Below are positions 48,295-59,954 of a stretch of 64,000 bases of DNA, piece by piece (within the stretch, counting starts at the first letter, position 1; each line of letters opens with the position of its first letter). The DNA lies in the NCBI RefSeq assembly GCF_034190915.1, contig NW_026947492.1, positions 12,759,501-12,823,500 on the forward strand. Direction: 5' to 3'. Below the pieces are notes generated by a model. It was not told where the DNA came from, did no database searches, and saw only the letters and a list, made by a program, of their open reading frames with translations. Source of the DNA: Cavia porcellus. Its lineage: Eukaryota > Chordata > Mammalia > Rodentia > Caviidae. A program made the translations under genes and the position numbers.

Positions 48295-48465
48295 GTGCCT
48301 AAGTTCTTTGCATGCTGCCTCGTTGAATGTTCACACCTCCCTGAGAGCTACTGCTGTAAAAGTCCTCACTTACATGGGGAAACCAAGGCCACAAGCAAAG
48401 ATCAGGAAGTAGGGAAAGAGACCTGAATCTGGTGGGCTCTGATCCCAGCTCTTTGCCACTGGGTG
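48295..48465 (-). mobile_element. MIR-like relic, antisense
   Basis: Text tcacttacatggggaaacca, aggccacaagcaaagatcag and tctgatcccagctctttgcc. It ends about 280 bp before exon D. Confidence 0.5.
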
Positions 48466-48745
48466 CACTGTGGCCATGGTCTCACCTCATCAGGAAGCCT
48501 CAAGATCCTCTTTAAAAGGGAACTCCTCAGGGAATCAGGGAGAGGACGGGACCTTGTGAGCATTCTTTTTAGTGTACTAAAATGGCAGGAGGCCAGGAAA
48601 CCTGGTCATGTGATGTCATGGGTCCTCGACACTGTCTGAGATCCCGACACCAAGCCAGTGACTGTGCGTCCTGAATGGTCCCAGCGTCTGTTGAGGCCGT
48701 TAGTACTGCAGAACCTCAGGTACCTCCTCCTCTCTCCCTCTCCAG

Positions 48746-48924
48746 GCCTTTTAAACCTAGAGAAGCTGCTCCGGCAGTTCCTGATCTCCAAGGACACACT
48801 CTCCGTCAGGATGCTGGATGACACCCGGGACCCCACCCCACTCCTCAAGGAGATCCGGGATGACAAGACAGCCACCATCATCATCCATGCCAATGCCTCC
48901 ATGTCCCACACCATCCTCCTGAAG
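48746..48924 (+). CDS. GRIK4: GRIK4 coding exon D (amino-terminal domain)
   Basis: This 179-bp exon completes the split Cys codon and then encodes [20 protein letters not shown], the [20 protein letters not shown] block shared with GRIK5, and [19 protein letters not shown]. The acceptor is an almost pure pyrimidine tract, cctctctccctctccag. The donor is AAG|gtggga, a weaker match to consensus than the donors of exons B and C. The NAS sequon near the end corresponds to about residue 220 and is a known type of glycosylation position in this subunit. Phase runs from 1 to 0. Overlapping antisense frames at about 48606-49025 and 48881-49312 have no support. Confidence 0.97.
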
Positions 48925-49194
48925 GTGGGAGTCGGCTGGGGGTGGGGTGCTGCTGGGGGTGGAGCATCTTCTCTCCCCTCTCTCCTTCCCTCAAGCATCT
49001 CTGAGCCCTGTCTGTCCTCAGCCACGAGCAGAATTTGAACCCTGACCAGCCCCTCCCTGTGTTTCCAGTAGAGCTTGCTTGTTCAGTGCTATGGAAGTAG
49101 ATGCATGTATTGGCAGCCAGGATGATCACACCAGGGTGTGTTTCTGTCAGCCCTGTCTTTAATCTCGAGGCTGTGTTTAGAAGTTTACAAAGCA

Positions 49195-49335
49195 TTTCTT
49201 TGTCATTTCCTGAAATAGTCCTCCAGCGATGATGAGAGGTATATATGCTGTCTTCGTCATACAGATGAAGACACCGAGGCTCTGGGAGATGAGCAGATTT
49301 GTCCAAGGCCAACCCTGTGAGCAGTGGGGCCTGCT
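49195..49335 (-). mobile_element. MIR SINE, antisense
   Basis: Text catacagatgaagacaccga, ggctctgggagatgagcaga and tttgtccaaggccaaccctg. It lies about 270 bp downstream of exon D. Confidence 0.7.
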
Positions 49336-50289
49336 CAGCTCCACCTGCAAGTTAGGCAGTTTCTCTGTTGTTTCAGAGACAGAGGGGCAGGCGCCAGCCC
49401 AGAGTTAGGGCACATACACTTCCAGACTAGGATGCTGCGTGAAGCCTGGCAGGGGTGGAGGGTGAGGGGGTTGGGGAGAGGGGTCCATGCTGGCTACACT
49501 CTGGACAAATTCCCAGGAATTGGGGGAGTTGCTCAGCTGGGCTGGTAGCCAGGCTGCATATGCCACCCCAGAGAGAGCAAGCTCTGCTTCTAGGCTCTGC
49601 CCTGGCTCTTCAGCAGCTCCCTCATCCTCTCCAGCACATTGGCTTCTTCTAATGCCATTTAAAATTGCACGTTTAAACACAACCTGTCATCTTGCACTGG
49701 GGCGCAAGTCTCCTAGTTAACCTCTGCCCAACTGAGGAGCCTGGTAGATACTCAAGTGATTGTTGCTTTCTCTCCTCCCTTTCTCCTTCCTTCCCACCTT
49801 CCCCTTCTCTGCTAGTGTTTGTCTGAGAGGTAATAAGTGATCCGAATGAGTTCTCCCAGTATAGAGAGCTGTCCCTTCAGCCTGTTGCTATAGTAATTTT
49901 CCACAGCATGAAAGCCACATCTGTCTGCATGTCTACCCAGCTCAGTCACATCCAGCCATCCCCCCATACACCTCAGAAGCATCATTTTTTTCTCTTTTCT
50001 TCCTTTTTCTCTGTCTTCTCTTATGTCTGGAGCTATCATCAATGGAGTTATTAAGGATGGAAAAGTGTCTCTAGGTTTCAAGGGCTGAATGTCAGCCTTG
50101 GGGAAAGTGAGGAGTAGAGAGAGTTTCCGCTTAGTAGATATAGATAAGTCCCTTCTCTTTCGCAGAGGGCAATAGCTGGACTTTGCCTGGGCAGGCCCCA
50201 GGTAGGAACCTCAGGCATCAGCTCTTTATCCAGGATTATTCCCCGACTTCTTGCATATGAAGTTGGGCTCCTCCACCCCAATAAAGTAA

Positions 50290-50880
50290 CTAGTTAGTTA
50301 TTGAATTTTTTTGAGTTTGTACTTTCAAAGGCTCATGGAAGAAAATAAATTTCATTCACAATCCCATCTTCCAGAGTTTACCACTCTTAAATTTTGATGC
50401 CTAGCTTCGCTGCTGCAGATATCTCCCCCCCCCCCAAATTATTACCACCCTGTACAAACTTTTCTGTAAATTGCTTTTTTTCTCACTTAATGATCTGGCA
50501 TGCATTTTCTCCTTGTCATTTAGTATTTTTCTACAAATATTTTAATGGCTGCATCATTTTCTATCATCTAGATGTCCCATAATTTATTTAACCAACCCTT
50601 TTATTGTTGGAGAAACAGGTTGTTTCCAATCTTTTGCCATAATAAATAGTGCTGGGATGCACATCATTGTACATAAATCTTTATGCAGATTCATGAATAT
50701 TTCCTTGGTGTAAATTTCTGGAAGTAGAATTCGGAGTTAAAAGTATGCATAGTTGTAAGGATTTGGGGATGATTTGCCGGGCTGCCTTTTAGAAGTCAGC
50801 CACGGTTTATACTCATAGCGGCAGCATAAAGGTGTCTTATGGCCCCCTTGCCAATAGTGAGAATTTCCGTTAAAAATGCT
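50290..50880 (-). mobile_element. L1M 3-prime fragment, antisense
   Basis: Landmarks include atttaaccaacccttttatt, gaaacaggttgtttccaatc, aatagtgctgggatgcacat and taaatttctggaagtagaat, in consensus order. A C9 run lies at about 50427-50435. Confidence 0.85.
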
Positions 50881-52387
50881 TTATGGGTTTATTGTTGTTG
50901 TTTCTTTTTTTTTTCCTCTTGTGTTTTTTTGTGGCTCTGCTTTGAAGCAAACTCTGCCTGTAACGACCCTCACTAACACACAGTTCCGCTGGGTACTCTA
51001 TGGCCATCTTTTCTGAACCCCCTCTCTGCCCCCAGCTTCTGAGTCTTTGGAGCCAAACTGATCAATGAGCTGCAAGACTAGCCAAGTGCCATTTCTTTGT
51101 TCCTGCCTGACATCCTAGTGGCCTCAGGCAGGCAGACCTGCCCTCTCCTCAGGCTTCTCTGGAGCTCCATGGGTCTCCCTCCCAGGGTCTCCGGGGCCTT
51201 GGGCCCTCTGCAAGGTTAGACTCAGTGTACGAAAGTGTGAGTGTGCAGGCTGTTGCAGGGGGCTTCTGGGAGCCCCTGTGTGTGCATGGGTGCCAGCTCC
51301 TATAGCTTGGCAGCCCTCTACCATCTCCTGATTTCAGGAGGATTTATGGAGTAATCCCCTACTTTATTGAGCTGCTGTTCCTGTAGCAAACTCCATGTTT
51401 ACCCAGAATTCAGGTCTTAAAAGCCAAGAATCTCTTGTTTTATCTCTAGGACAGCAGATTTCAGAAAATGGATTTTAACTGTTGTGCCTTCCACCCCCAG
51501 CCCACCATTGCATCAGTGGACTCTGGTGGTTCTGGGCAGCGTGGGAGGCAGCTGTCCTCTCTAAGGACTGTGTGACACATGTGTGGGTGGCCAGGTGGAG
51601 GAAAAGTGTCCTGCCATATCTCATCATGCAAGCACAGGAGGAGTGTAGCTTTGCTTAGCAGGAGACGGAGACTCACCGCAGAGGCTTGGGTGATCTTTTC
51701 TTTGTCACTAAGCCCTTCTGTACTTCAGCTGCCCACTGGGTTACAGAGGTATAATCCCTAGTCTTTTTCTCAAGTAGGCTACAAGGGGTCCTGGAAGAGT
51801 GCTCACAAAGTTATTTGAGTTCCTTGGGAGATAAACTCTATGTAGGAGGAAATGCAAGCATCTCTGGTCTTGTTACTCCCCCATCCACCTCAACAGTCAT
51901 GACAGGAACACTCTCCCGGTGGCCTTGAGCTGCTGGATATATTATGAAAATCTAACCAACTGTCAGATGGGATGAAGGCCCTGGAGAGAGTGGGCTCATT
52001 ATTTACCTGATCTACCTGTCAGTTTCTGTAGCAATCGTCACCCTCAAAGCCGGGCACACTGACAGGGAAAGTTGGTCAGGGGTATTTATGATAGGTACAA
52101 AGATCAGACAAAAGTCAGCCTTTTCTGATGCCACAGTTCTCAGCTGTGCTCCTGTGCTGTGATCAAGGGTGAAGCATGTGGCAGGCAACTTGCTTTTCGT
52201 TACAAGTGAAGGACCAAAGTTTGCAAATGATTCTCTTGTTTCCTGTATTATTGTAAATGCAGAATGAATCTCCCATGGGTAGAGTTCACTTGGGCATTGC
52301 GTACAGCTGACAGCCTCTTTTATCTATGCCAGGTCTCTAAGAGGATGTGTGTGTAGTTCCACTGATACCGTCATCCTCAAGGAGGGT

Positions 52388-52625
52388 ATAGTGTGGTTAA
52401 AAGCACTGAATCAGACTGCGGGCTTTTATTTCATCTTTTCCAGTATGAGTCATGTGACCTTGTATAAGGCACTTAGCTTGTAGTCCTCTCAATTTCCTCT
52501 GCTGCAAAATGGGAGTGTAGGAAGAAAAATAGTGTCTACTTCCCATGGTTAATACATGTAGAATGCTTTACAGAGGCTGGCGCACGCGGCATAGTGGGTA
52601 AATGTTAGCCATTGATATTGTTTGT
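52388..52625 (+). mobile_element. MIR SINE, near full length
   Basis: Order: tgtggttaaaagcactgaat, catgtgaccttgtataaggc, ctcaatttcctctgctgcaa, aatgggagtgtagg, tacatgtagaatgctttaca and gtgggtaaatgttagcca. It ends about 360 bp before exon E. Confidence 0.8.
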
Positions 52626-52980
52626 TAATAGTCGTAGAAATAATTAAGTCTATTTTCTTATTTACTTCATTTCTCTTGAAGCCATTTGAGTTCCATAGTA
52701 TCCTTTATACCCTTGGGACTGTGTTGTGCATGAGAACCTGAGCTACTGTATCACTGCAGGGGTAGGGAGTAGGGTGGAGGTGTAAAGACCTGCCCTGGAG
52801 GTTGGTGTTTCTGTACTCCATCCTCCAAGATCAAGGGCAAGATAAGACTCAGCTAAGACGCCCTACTGTGCCTGGTAGTGAAGGCAGTGGGCCAGAAACA
52901 CGGTAGCCCCTTGGGGTCCTTGTGGCTCTTTCACTGCCAGTGACTTTTTGTTATCTAATCTTCTTCTTTTTATTTTGCAG

Positions 52981-53034
52981 GCAGCTGAACTAGGGATGGT
53001 GTCAGCCTATTACACATACATCTTCACTAATCTG
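52981..53034 (+). CDS. GRIK4: GRIK4 coding exon E (54-nt exon, amino-terminal domain)
   Basis: This 54-nt exon encodes exactly 18 residues, AAELGMVSAYYTYIFTNL, continuing exon D. It is too short to show as a long open frame and was found by extending the GRIK4 match. The acceptor has a long T-rich tract, cttcttctttttattttgcag, and the donor is CTG|gtaaga. A 54-nt exon at this place is a conserved feature of kainate receptor genes (family knowledge). It is phase 0 at both ends, so skipping it would remove 18 residues without shifting the frame. The next expected coding segment, beginning EFSLQR, was not found in the remaining 10.9 kb. Confidence 0.96.
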
Positions 53035-53489
53035 GTAAGACATTTTCACTGCTCGCTTCCATGGTATAGCGTGTTGTCAGTGGTCAGGGTTAATGGGTTG
53101 TGATGGGCTGAAGCCCAGGAGATAATGTGTGGTCAAGTAAAGGCAGAAGAGCAGAAACCAGCCAACAACCAGGCATCCTACAAACATAAGGAACCAGGAG
53201 CCCACTGGGATTCGCATCTCAACAATCCCAAGTCTGGGAGAAATGGAAATTTGGATGTTCTAATGCCACTTGCTATGTAGCATGGATTCTTCTGGACAGT
53301 AGAATGATGGATGAGCCTCCCCAGTGGCTCCATTTAGTGGCTTGGAGTCTGGTCTCTAACTCACCAACCCTCTACCCATGATAACTCAGAGGTAGGGAAG
53401 CCAGGGTACAAGAAGAATGCATGTGTGTTTTAACTGGACGTATATCTAGAGGCTATATCTTAGCCATATAACCATATTTTGAAGTTGAG

Positions 53490-53685
53490 AAAGCTAAGAC
53501 ATGTGGGTTTTATTGAATCAGGTTTAAATACTAACTTTGCCAAATACCAATCATGTGCCTTTCAGTAAACCACTGAGTTTTGGTCTTTGTCTGTAAAATG
53601 GAGATATGAGCAATTACATTACTGAAGTGTTGTGATTTTGAATGTGATTTTTAATTTGCATAGAAGTATTTTGAGATTGTAAAAC
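53490..53685 (+). mobile_element. MIR SINE
   Basis: Text caggtttaaatactaacttt, catgtgcctttcagtaaacc, tctgtaaaatggagatatga. Confidence 0.65.
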
Positions 53686-53776
53686 GTTAAACGTGAAAGT
53701 TATTGTAACATACAGACACAGTCAAACAGAAAGTAGAAATGACCTCAGAAAATACTTTTTAAAAGATAAAACTTTT

Positions 53777-53861
53777 TTTTTTTTTTGGTATGGGGGATCA
53801 AAGTCCCAATTTCGCATTTGCCAAGCAGGCATTTATGCTGCTGAGCTGAACCCCCGGCCCA
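53777..53861 (-). mobile_element. ID-family SINE
   Basis: The reverse strand reads gggccgggggttcagctcag, cagcataaatgcctgcttgg and a poly(A) tail. Flanks share a 16-bp imperfect duplication, aaaagataaaactttt at 53761-53776 and aaaagattaacttttt at 53862-53877. Confidence 0.85.
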
Positions 53862-53879
53862 AAAAGATTAACTTTTTAT

Positions 53880-54400
53880 TTTGGAATACTTATATAATTC
53901 CTAGGAAGTTGCAGAAATATTCCTGTGTATCCTAAACTGAGCTTCCTCTCATATCTACATCATATGTAATTATAGAGCATTGTCTGAACCAGAATATCAG
54001 AACATCAAATTCATTAAAGTACATAGAGGCACAACTGTTTCATCCTGCAAAGACCTTCCTAAGGCCACTGCTTCATAATCGCATCTGTCACCCTCCTCTC
54101 CACCATCCCCAATCCTTAGCAGCCATTAAATTCTATAATTTTATGATTTTGAGAACGTTATATAAGTGAAATCATACAATGCAGGACCTGTTTTTGGCTT
54201 TGATTTTTCTCACTCTGTGCAATGCCCTTGATGTCTACCCAAGTTGTTACATTTTTATTGATGAGCAGTGTTCCTTGGTACCCATGTGCAATTTGTTCAA
54301 CCATTAACAAGATGAGAGGCACTTTTGTGGTCTTCAGTTTTGGATTGTCCCAAATGGTCACTCAGAAAAGAAGTTTATTTTATAAATTACTTGATCGGGT
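53880..54400 (-). mobile_element. L1M 3-prime fragment, antisense
   Basis: It starts with ggaagttgcagaaatattcc and continues through gaacgttatataagtgaaat, gatgtctacccaagttgtta, ttttattgatgagcagtgtt and tttgttcaaccatt, the order of old L1 3-prime ends in antisense. It sits just beside the ID SINE at 53777. Confidence 0.85.
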
Positions 54401-55204
54401 GATCCCTTCACCCAGGTATGCTTTTGAGCACTGCTGTATACCAGATACAGATACAGGCTTAAGACAAGAATAATAAGAAAGTCATCCCGTTTTGCTTCAG
54501 CTTGAGTGTAGATGGCTGGTTCCCTACCACAAGACTGCTAGTGCACTGGTTGACATTGTTTATTGAAGTCCAGCAATGCATAAAGAAGATGTCCACACAC
54601 CTTGTATGCATACACTGCATGGAACTTTCTCCAGAGGGCATCCTCACATCTAGTAATAAAACATCACCAGTAGCCCTCTTGTACCCTTCACAATGTGAAA
54701 CAGAATGAATGTCTTTGTTTACTGTTTTTTCTTTCTGTCTACCACTGCTGCTATAAGTCAGAGCATTAACATGTAAAAGAGAAGGAAAGAATTAGGCTAT
54801 TCCCAGAGCAATACAAAAGCATTTGCGTAAAGTAAGGAGGCATCTGGGGCAGCCTGGGCAAATTGGCAGAAGAGTAAAGAGAGATTAAAGTATAGTTGTG
54901 CTCCATTTGGGGAGCCTGGGAGAGTGCGGGAAGGAGGAAGAAGAGGCAGAGCAGGGCTGCCTGCACCATGCTAGTGTTTGGGGGAACACTCCTTACCTTA
55001 GATAGCAAAATCTGCAGAAGAGGAAGGAGTCATGGAGAATTTAACAAATGGGGCGAGGGAGACCAGTCATTCAGACTATGGGCTCCAGTGACAATAAGAC
55101 CCTAACCAAAAGTCAAGTGGACATGCTTTGTTTAGAGATTTTAAGAAGGCAGCATTGTGCACACTGCAAGTCACCATTGCAGCAGTAAGAATGGTGGTGA
55201 TATT

Positions 55205-55385
55205 AAGTAGAAAAAGCACTGGCCTGTGAGAGGACACCCAGGGTTGTTTATGCCCCATACTCTGAGATTTTAAGTAAGTCCCTCGGACTTTCAGAGCCTC
55301 ATTTTGCTCATTTTAAAAGCAGGAATAACAAAACCCAAACCATTATATGGGGATTAACCACGGTTCTTTAAGTAAAAATGCATTG
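55205..55385 (+). mobile_element. MIR SINE
   Basis: Text gtagaaaaagcactggcctg, agtaagtccctcggactttc, gagcctcattttgctcattt. Confidence 0.65.
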
Positions 55386-55935
55386 TCAGTTGGACATGGT
55401 GGCACATGCCTATCATCCCACCACTTTAGGAGGCTGATGTAGGAGGATCACAAGCTTGAACCCAGCCTTAAAACTGTTACTGTTTGTGTCTGGATATCCT
55501 CCCAAAGCCTCATGTGGTCGGCGGGGGGGCACTTTTAAGAGGCAGTTGAATCTGGAGTTTGTAATAGATTCGTGTCCAATATGGGACTAAGGGTATGAGT
55601 GCAGCCTCTGCCTTAGGGCAGGTAGCCTGCGTGCAGTATAAGGTACAGAAGGAGGTTTGTTTCTCTCTGTTGCTTTTGCTATTTTCTGCCCCTCTGTCAT
55701 GTGCCCCCTTGCCTTGTAGCTAGCCAATTATTGACTGAAACCACTACAAACTGTGAGCTAAATAAACTTTTCCCTTTTTAACTCTGAATGTTATATATTT
55801 TAGAAAAGTAATTAAGGCAGCAACTTAGCAATTTAGTGAGACCCTGTCTCAGAAAGTTGGAGATGGGGACTGGGGATGAAAGTCAGTGTGAAGACTCTGG
55901 ATTCAGTTTCTAGTACCATTAAAAATTTAAAGAAA
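55385..55935 (+). mobile_element. B1-ID dimeric SINE split by an LTR
   Basis: The left piece (about 55385-55474) contains ggacatggtggcacatgcct and ggaggatcacaagcttgaac. The right piece (about 55820-55935) resumes with gcaacttagcaatttagtga, gaccctgtctcaga and an ID half gactggggatgaaagtcagt. The LTR at 55475-55819 sits exactly between them. Confidence 0.75.
55475..55819 (+). mobile_element. MaLR-like solo LTR inserted in a B1-ID SINE
   Basis: A 345-bp unit starts TGTTACTG and ends AAGGCA. It contains a late ctgtgagctaaataaacttt segment with a polyadenylation signal, which is the MaLR LTR layout. Flanks are aaaac (55470-55474) and gcaac (55820-55824), a decayed 5-bp duplication (3 of 5 match) that fits the broken SINE. 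It has no internal coding region. Confidence 0.7.
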
Positions 55936-56244
55936 AATCATTGTAAACCTCAAAGTGCTATGTGTTTCCAAGGCATTGTATTTTTTAACACAATACTAGT
56001 ATAGTTTTTAGTTTTTGAAGAGCTTTCCTCCTTTTCAAGTGGGTGCGGAATGGTAATCATTCTGAGCATGCCTCAGAGCGTTTTGAACCTGGACTTAAAA
56101 AGACTCACATAGTTTGTGGATTTGCAAGGAGAAATCAACTATCTGATAGTATTGGTTGAATAATAGCCAGGAAAATAGAAGCAGAACCATCACAAAATTA
56201 CTTGGTGAAGGAGTATTCTATTAAGTTTCTCATTAGTGCCTTGG

Positions 56245-56304
56245 CTTTCTAGAAGGGTCTAGAAAGATCAAGACCTTTCTAGAAGGGTCAAGAGAGAGCC
56301 ACTC
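56245..56304. repeat. 30-bp tandem duplication with a perfect hairpin
   Basis: The word ctttctagaagggtc occurs at 56245-56259 and at 56275-56289, 30 bp apart. The first copy forms a 9-bp perfect inverted repeat with a 4-bp loop at 56245-56266. Confidence 0.8.
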
Positions 56305-56349
56305 TTCTTTCCTCATTGCAGTTGGAGTTTGTGGCCAGAGAAGCAGTCA

Positions 56350-57180
56350 GTTTTCTTAACACTGAAACGCAGTACCCGACACCCACAATTTAAAGGAGGA
56401 TAGGTTTAATTTGGCTCATGGTTTCAGGGGATTCAGCCCAAGATCAGCAGGCGGAAGGGCGTGGTGAGCAAAGCTCTAAGTTCACGGAGGTCAGGAAGTG
56501 CAGCAGAGGACAGTGCCTAAGAAGGCAGGGCAGACATGACCCACAGTGATGCCTCCATCCACCCAGACTCACTCAGAAGATGCCAAACCAGTCAAGTTGG
56601 CACTTCATCCTGGTCACCACATCCCATCCCTTGTCACCTTGATGCCAAAACACATCTCCTTAAGTCATATTTAATCTGCTAATAAAGACAATACAAGTAC
56701 ATAATTTGGCCTAACAATACAACTATCGTGCATATAGCCAGTAATGCCACAATCCCTTCCACAGATTCTTAATAACTCCAGCATTTTTCAAATGTTTAAA
56801 TCCAGGTCTCCTCTGAGACTCAAGACAAACTCTTACCCAGGAATCTCTGAAAAGGAAAAACAAGTCACATAGTCCCCAGGTATAACAGCACAGTGTAAAC
56901 ATTTCTGTTCTAAAAGGAAAAAATAGGAAGATAGAAAAGAACTTGACAAAAATAAGAATGAAACCTAGCAGGAAAAATATTCTCTCCTGCAGCTATTTAT
57001 CCAGCATGTGGGACATGGTGGTGAGATGTGAGTTCCAGAGGGCTCAGCCAGCCTTGTCCTCACAGCATTGCCGGTTGTAGTCTATATAGTTTCTCTCTGG
57101 GACTGTCTTTACTCTTGAGCTGCAGCTTTTCTTTGCAGATTTTCCACGTTCCTGGCATCTCTCACCTTCCTTGAGTCTTC
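56350..57180 (-). mobile_element. MaLR-like LTR with possible internal sequence, antisense
   Basis: It starts near acgcagtacccgacacccac with taggtttaatttggctcatg and gtttcaggggattcagccca. It continues into sequence (ctcctgcagctatttatcca, gtgagttccagagggctcag, gagctgcagcttttctttgc) that I associate with rodent MaLR internal parts. No retroviral frame is visible. Confidence 0.5.
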
Positions 57181-57419
57181 ACTGTACCTTTGACGTTCCA
57201 CCCAAACAGTCACAGCTTTATAGAGAAGCATGAGTTACCTTTTGCATTTTTCCGTCTCTTCCTCCAAACATGGATGCCACCTGGGATTTCATTTTTATTT
57301 ACTCCTTCTCCGAATTTCTTAGGCAACCCCATCATGTCCCAGCTGTCTGAATTCTGTGACACTGGTGCAGATCAGCTGTTTGAAAACCACCATGGTGAAC
57401 TGAAAAAGGCCTTAGTAGA

Positions 57420-57560
57420 CAGATGTAATGTTCTAGTGCAACCACCTACCTGCTGTGCGATCGTGTGAAAGCTACTTTAACCTTCCTGAGCCTCAGTGAC
57501 CTTTTCTGTAAGTGAACACTAATAGTACCTGTCTCAGGAAAAAATGTACAATCAGAAATT
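57420..57560 (+). mobile_element. MIR SINE relic
   Basis: Text cctacctgctgtgcgatcgt, ttccTGAGCCTCAGTGACC, ctgtaagtgaacactaatag. Confidence 0.6.
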
Positions 57561-58829
57561 GCCTTGCAATATGAATTTAGTAAAGAGAAGTTCTTATTTT
57601 TAAAAGTCCTGTTTTTGCTTCTCATATTCTAAAAGAAATAGGAGATGCATATATTTCTACCCAGCATTTAATGGCTTGTAAAAACAACTCCAAAAAATGC
57701 TGTTTTATTTCTTTCCAGAGAATGAATAAAACTAAGTAGCTCAGTTTTTGTGCATGAGTGAACCTACCATTGCAGAGGCTGTGTTGGTAATTACTGAGTA
57801 ACAGACCAAGTTCTCATACCTCAGTCCCATCCTGGCATTAAGAAAGCTGATTGATTTAGGCCATCTGTAATGACTGAATCAGGTTGACTGCTCTAGATTT
57901 GATCAGTTGGTTGCCCATCACAAGAGCTGGGACGAAATGATCCATCCTGAGTCAGACTTCCAAATCTTCAATTCATCTGACCCTACCAAAACCACTTTCT
58001 TTCCCTGTCATAGTCTAGGCAGCAAAGAGAGTGAGATGCCAGCCCTGGGCCTGGGGTGACACAGGGGACTGGCACAACCAGAGGAGCTGAGCCAGAGGAA
58101 GCAGAGGCTACTGAGAAGGCCCTGCAGTTGTCACAGCGCAGTCAGGGATGAGCTAGAGGATCCCAGGGAAGAACCAGCCTATGGGCGCTGAGAAAGCTCA
58201 GCTCAGTGACAGGATGTTTGTCACATAGTGAAGAGACACCATAGCAGATGGGAAGAGACTCTGTACAGGGACAGACCCTGCAGAGGAAGAGATCTGCGAC
58301 TGCAAGTGTGTCACTGTTAAAGCACCCAGTTGTAGTGAACAGATATCCATCTTTTGTATTATTTATTTCAAGGTAGGGTTTGGGGTGCTTTGATTGATGA
58401 AACAGCTTCTTGCCCTGCTTTCTGGTTCTCGTGCATCAAGCATCGTTTCCCACAAAGCACATCCCTGATGAACAGGTGATGCTAGCACCTAGCTAAGGTG
58501 AGAGCCCAGGGAGCGTGGGGTCCAAAGCACCAGGACTTGACAGGTGTATCCAGGGCTGAATGTGTACTTGGCTGGAGGTCAGGCATGGAGAGAGAGGGCC
58601 CTGGAGGAAGTAGGAGCTGGCTAGCTGATCAAGGTAAGAGCTCCAGAGTTTAGGTCACACCAAGGGATGGGCCAAATGAGGCACAAGCAAGGCAAACAAC
58701 ACTAGTGGGCAGAGTCACCAAAGACTGAGATGTATGTGCAGCCCAGAGAACAGGACCCTGCCCAAAGCCACTCAGTCTGGCCCCCTTCCCTTCTTTTTTT
58801 CTTCTCTCCTCCCTCCCTCCTTTCCTTCC

Positions 58830-59660
58830 TTTCCTTTTTAAATTATGTATTGTGGTAAAGTATTCATAACATCAAATTTTCCATTTTATATATTGTTAAC
58901 TGTACATTAAAACACCATTTAACGGTGGCATTAATACATTCATAGGTTGCATCACCATTATCTGTTTGTAAAACTTTCCCTCAATCCAGACAGAAACTCT
59001 ATGCCCATGAAACAATAATTGCCCATCCCCTCTCCCCCAACTCTTCTTTTTTCTCTATCAATTTGCCCACTCTGACATCTCTGCGTATGAAACATTCCCT
59101 CTCCCCATTCCCTCCTCCTCCCAGTGCCTGCCAACCACCATTCCACTAGCTGTATGAATTCAACAGTGCATTTTGTATAAATGGAATTATATAATATTTA
59201 TCTATGTGTGTCTGGCTTATTTTTCTTAGATTAATGTCTCTTAGATTTATCCATGTGTTTGAATTTCCTGCCTTCTTAAGACTGGGTGATATATCCTTGT
59301 TGGTATGCGCCTCATTTTTTTAGCCATTAATTCACCCACAGAATCTTGGGTTGCTTCAGCTTGTGACTACATGAACCTTTGTTCATGAACCATGAACCTA
59401 CACAAATATCTGCTCAAGTCTCTGCTCTCAGTCTTTTTGGGTATATGCATAGGAGGACAATTTCTGGACCATACAGTCATTATATCTTTAATTTATTAAG
59501 GAGCCACTAAGCTATTTTCTAGAAGTTTTTATTCCCATCATTATTGTGCAAGGGTTCAAATTTCACTACAATCTTACCAGGACTTACCAGGACTTTTTCA
59601 TGTATTTTTTAATAATGGGTGTGAAGTGGTCAGATGTATTTCTTATTTCCATTTGGAGCC
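58830..59660 (-). mobile_element. L1M 3-prime fragment, antisense
   Basis: A long diverged L1M copy. Landmarks are gtaaagtattcataacatca, catttaacggtggcattaat, gtttgaatttcctgccttct, gggtatatgcataggaggac and aataatgggtgtgaagtggt. A 10-bp unit cttaccagga is tandemly doubled at 59573-59592. Confidence 0.85.
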
Positions 59661-59954
59661 TGAAAATTAAAAGAAGCGAGACCACATGGCTGTAGTTAAA
59701 GGTCCTGCTGCTGAAGAAGCCTTTTAAGAGGAAGCAGCTGGTGTGTTTTCAGTCACTCAGGATAGACAATCATCCCCAGCTCAGGAGCTGATGAGCAGCG
59801 GTTTCCTCATAGATAAGATATGAATATCTGTCTTTAAAATTTTTTAGTAAAAATTAAAAATTAGCTGTTGATAACACTGGTTGTATCTGGTACTCAGTGC
59901 TAGCTGTTGTAAATGACCAACCTCCACATTGCCAAGGTTCACACAGTAGAAGTA

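Larger units (their letters stand above)
37117..48745 (+). other. GRIK4: GRIK4 intron C-D
   Basis: An 11,629-bp intron holding several MIRs, a B1-ID dimer at 38985, a Charlie-like relic at 39515, a truncated retroposon at 40443, an ID SINE at 42385, the TTCC array at 43465, a MER8-like element at 44695, a CA repeat at 45389 and a solo LTR at 46089. About 44180-44420 resembles an ancient mammalian repeat that I cannot name. Segment 40900-41440 shows no recognisable element. Confidence 0.92.
48925..52980 (+). other. GRIK4: GRIK4 intron D-E
   Basis: A 4,056-bp intron. It contains an antisense MIR at about 49200-49330, an L1M fragment at 50290-50880 and a sense MIR at about 52390-52620. The stretch 50900-52380 shows no recognisable element. 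Confidence 0.92.

Noticed and set aside
48606..49312. Minus-strand frames of 139 and 143 residues over or next to exon D
   Set aside because: They are shadows of the GRIK4 exon and nearby intron and lack any recognisable domain.
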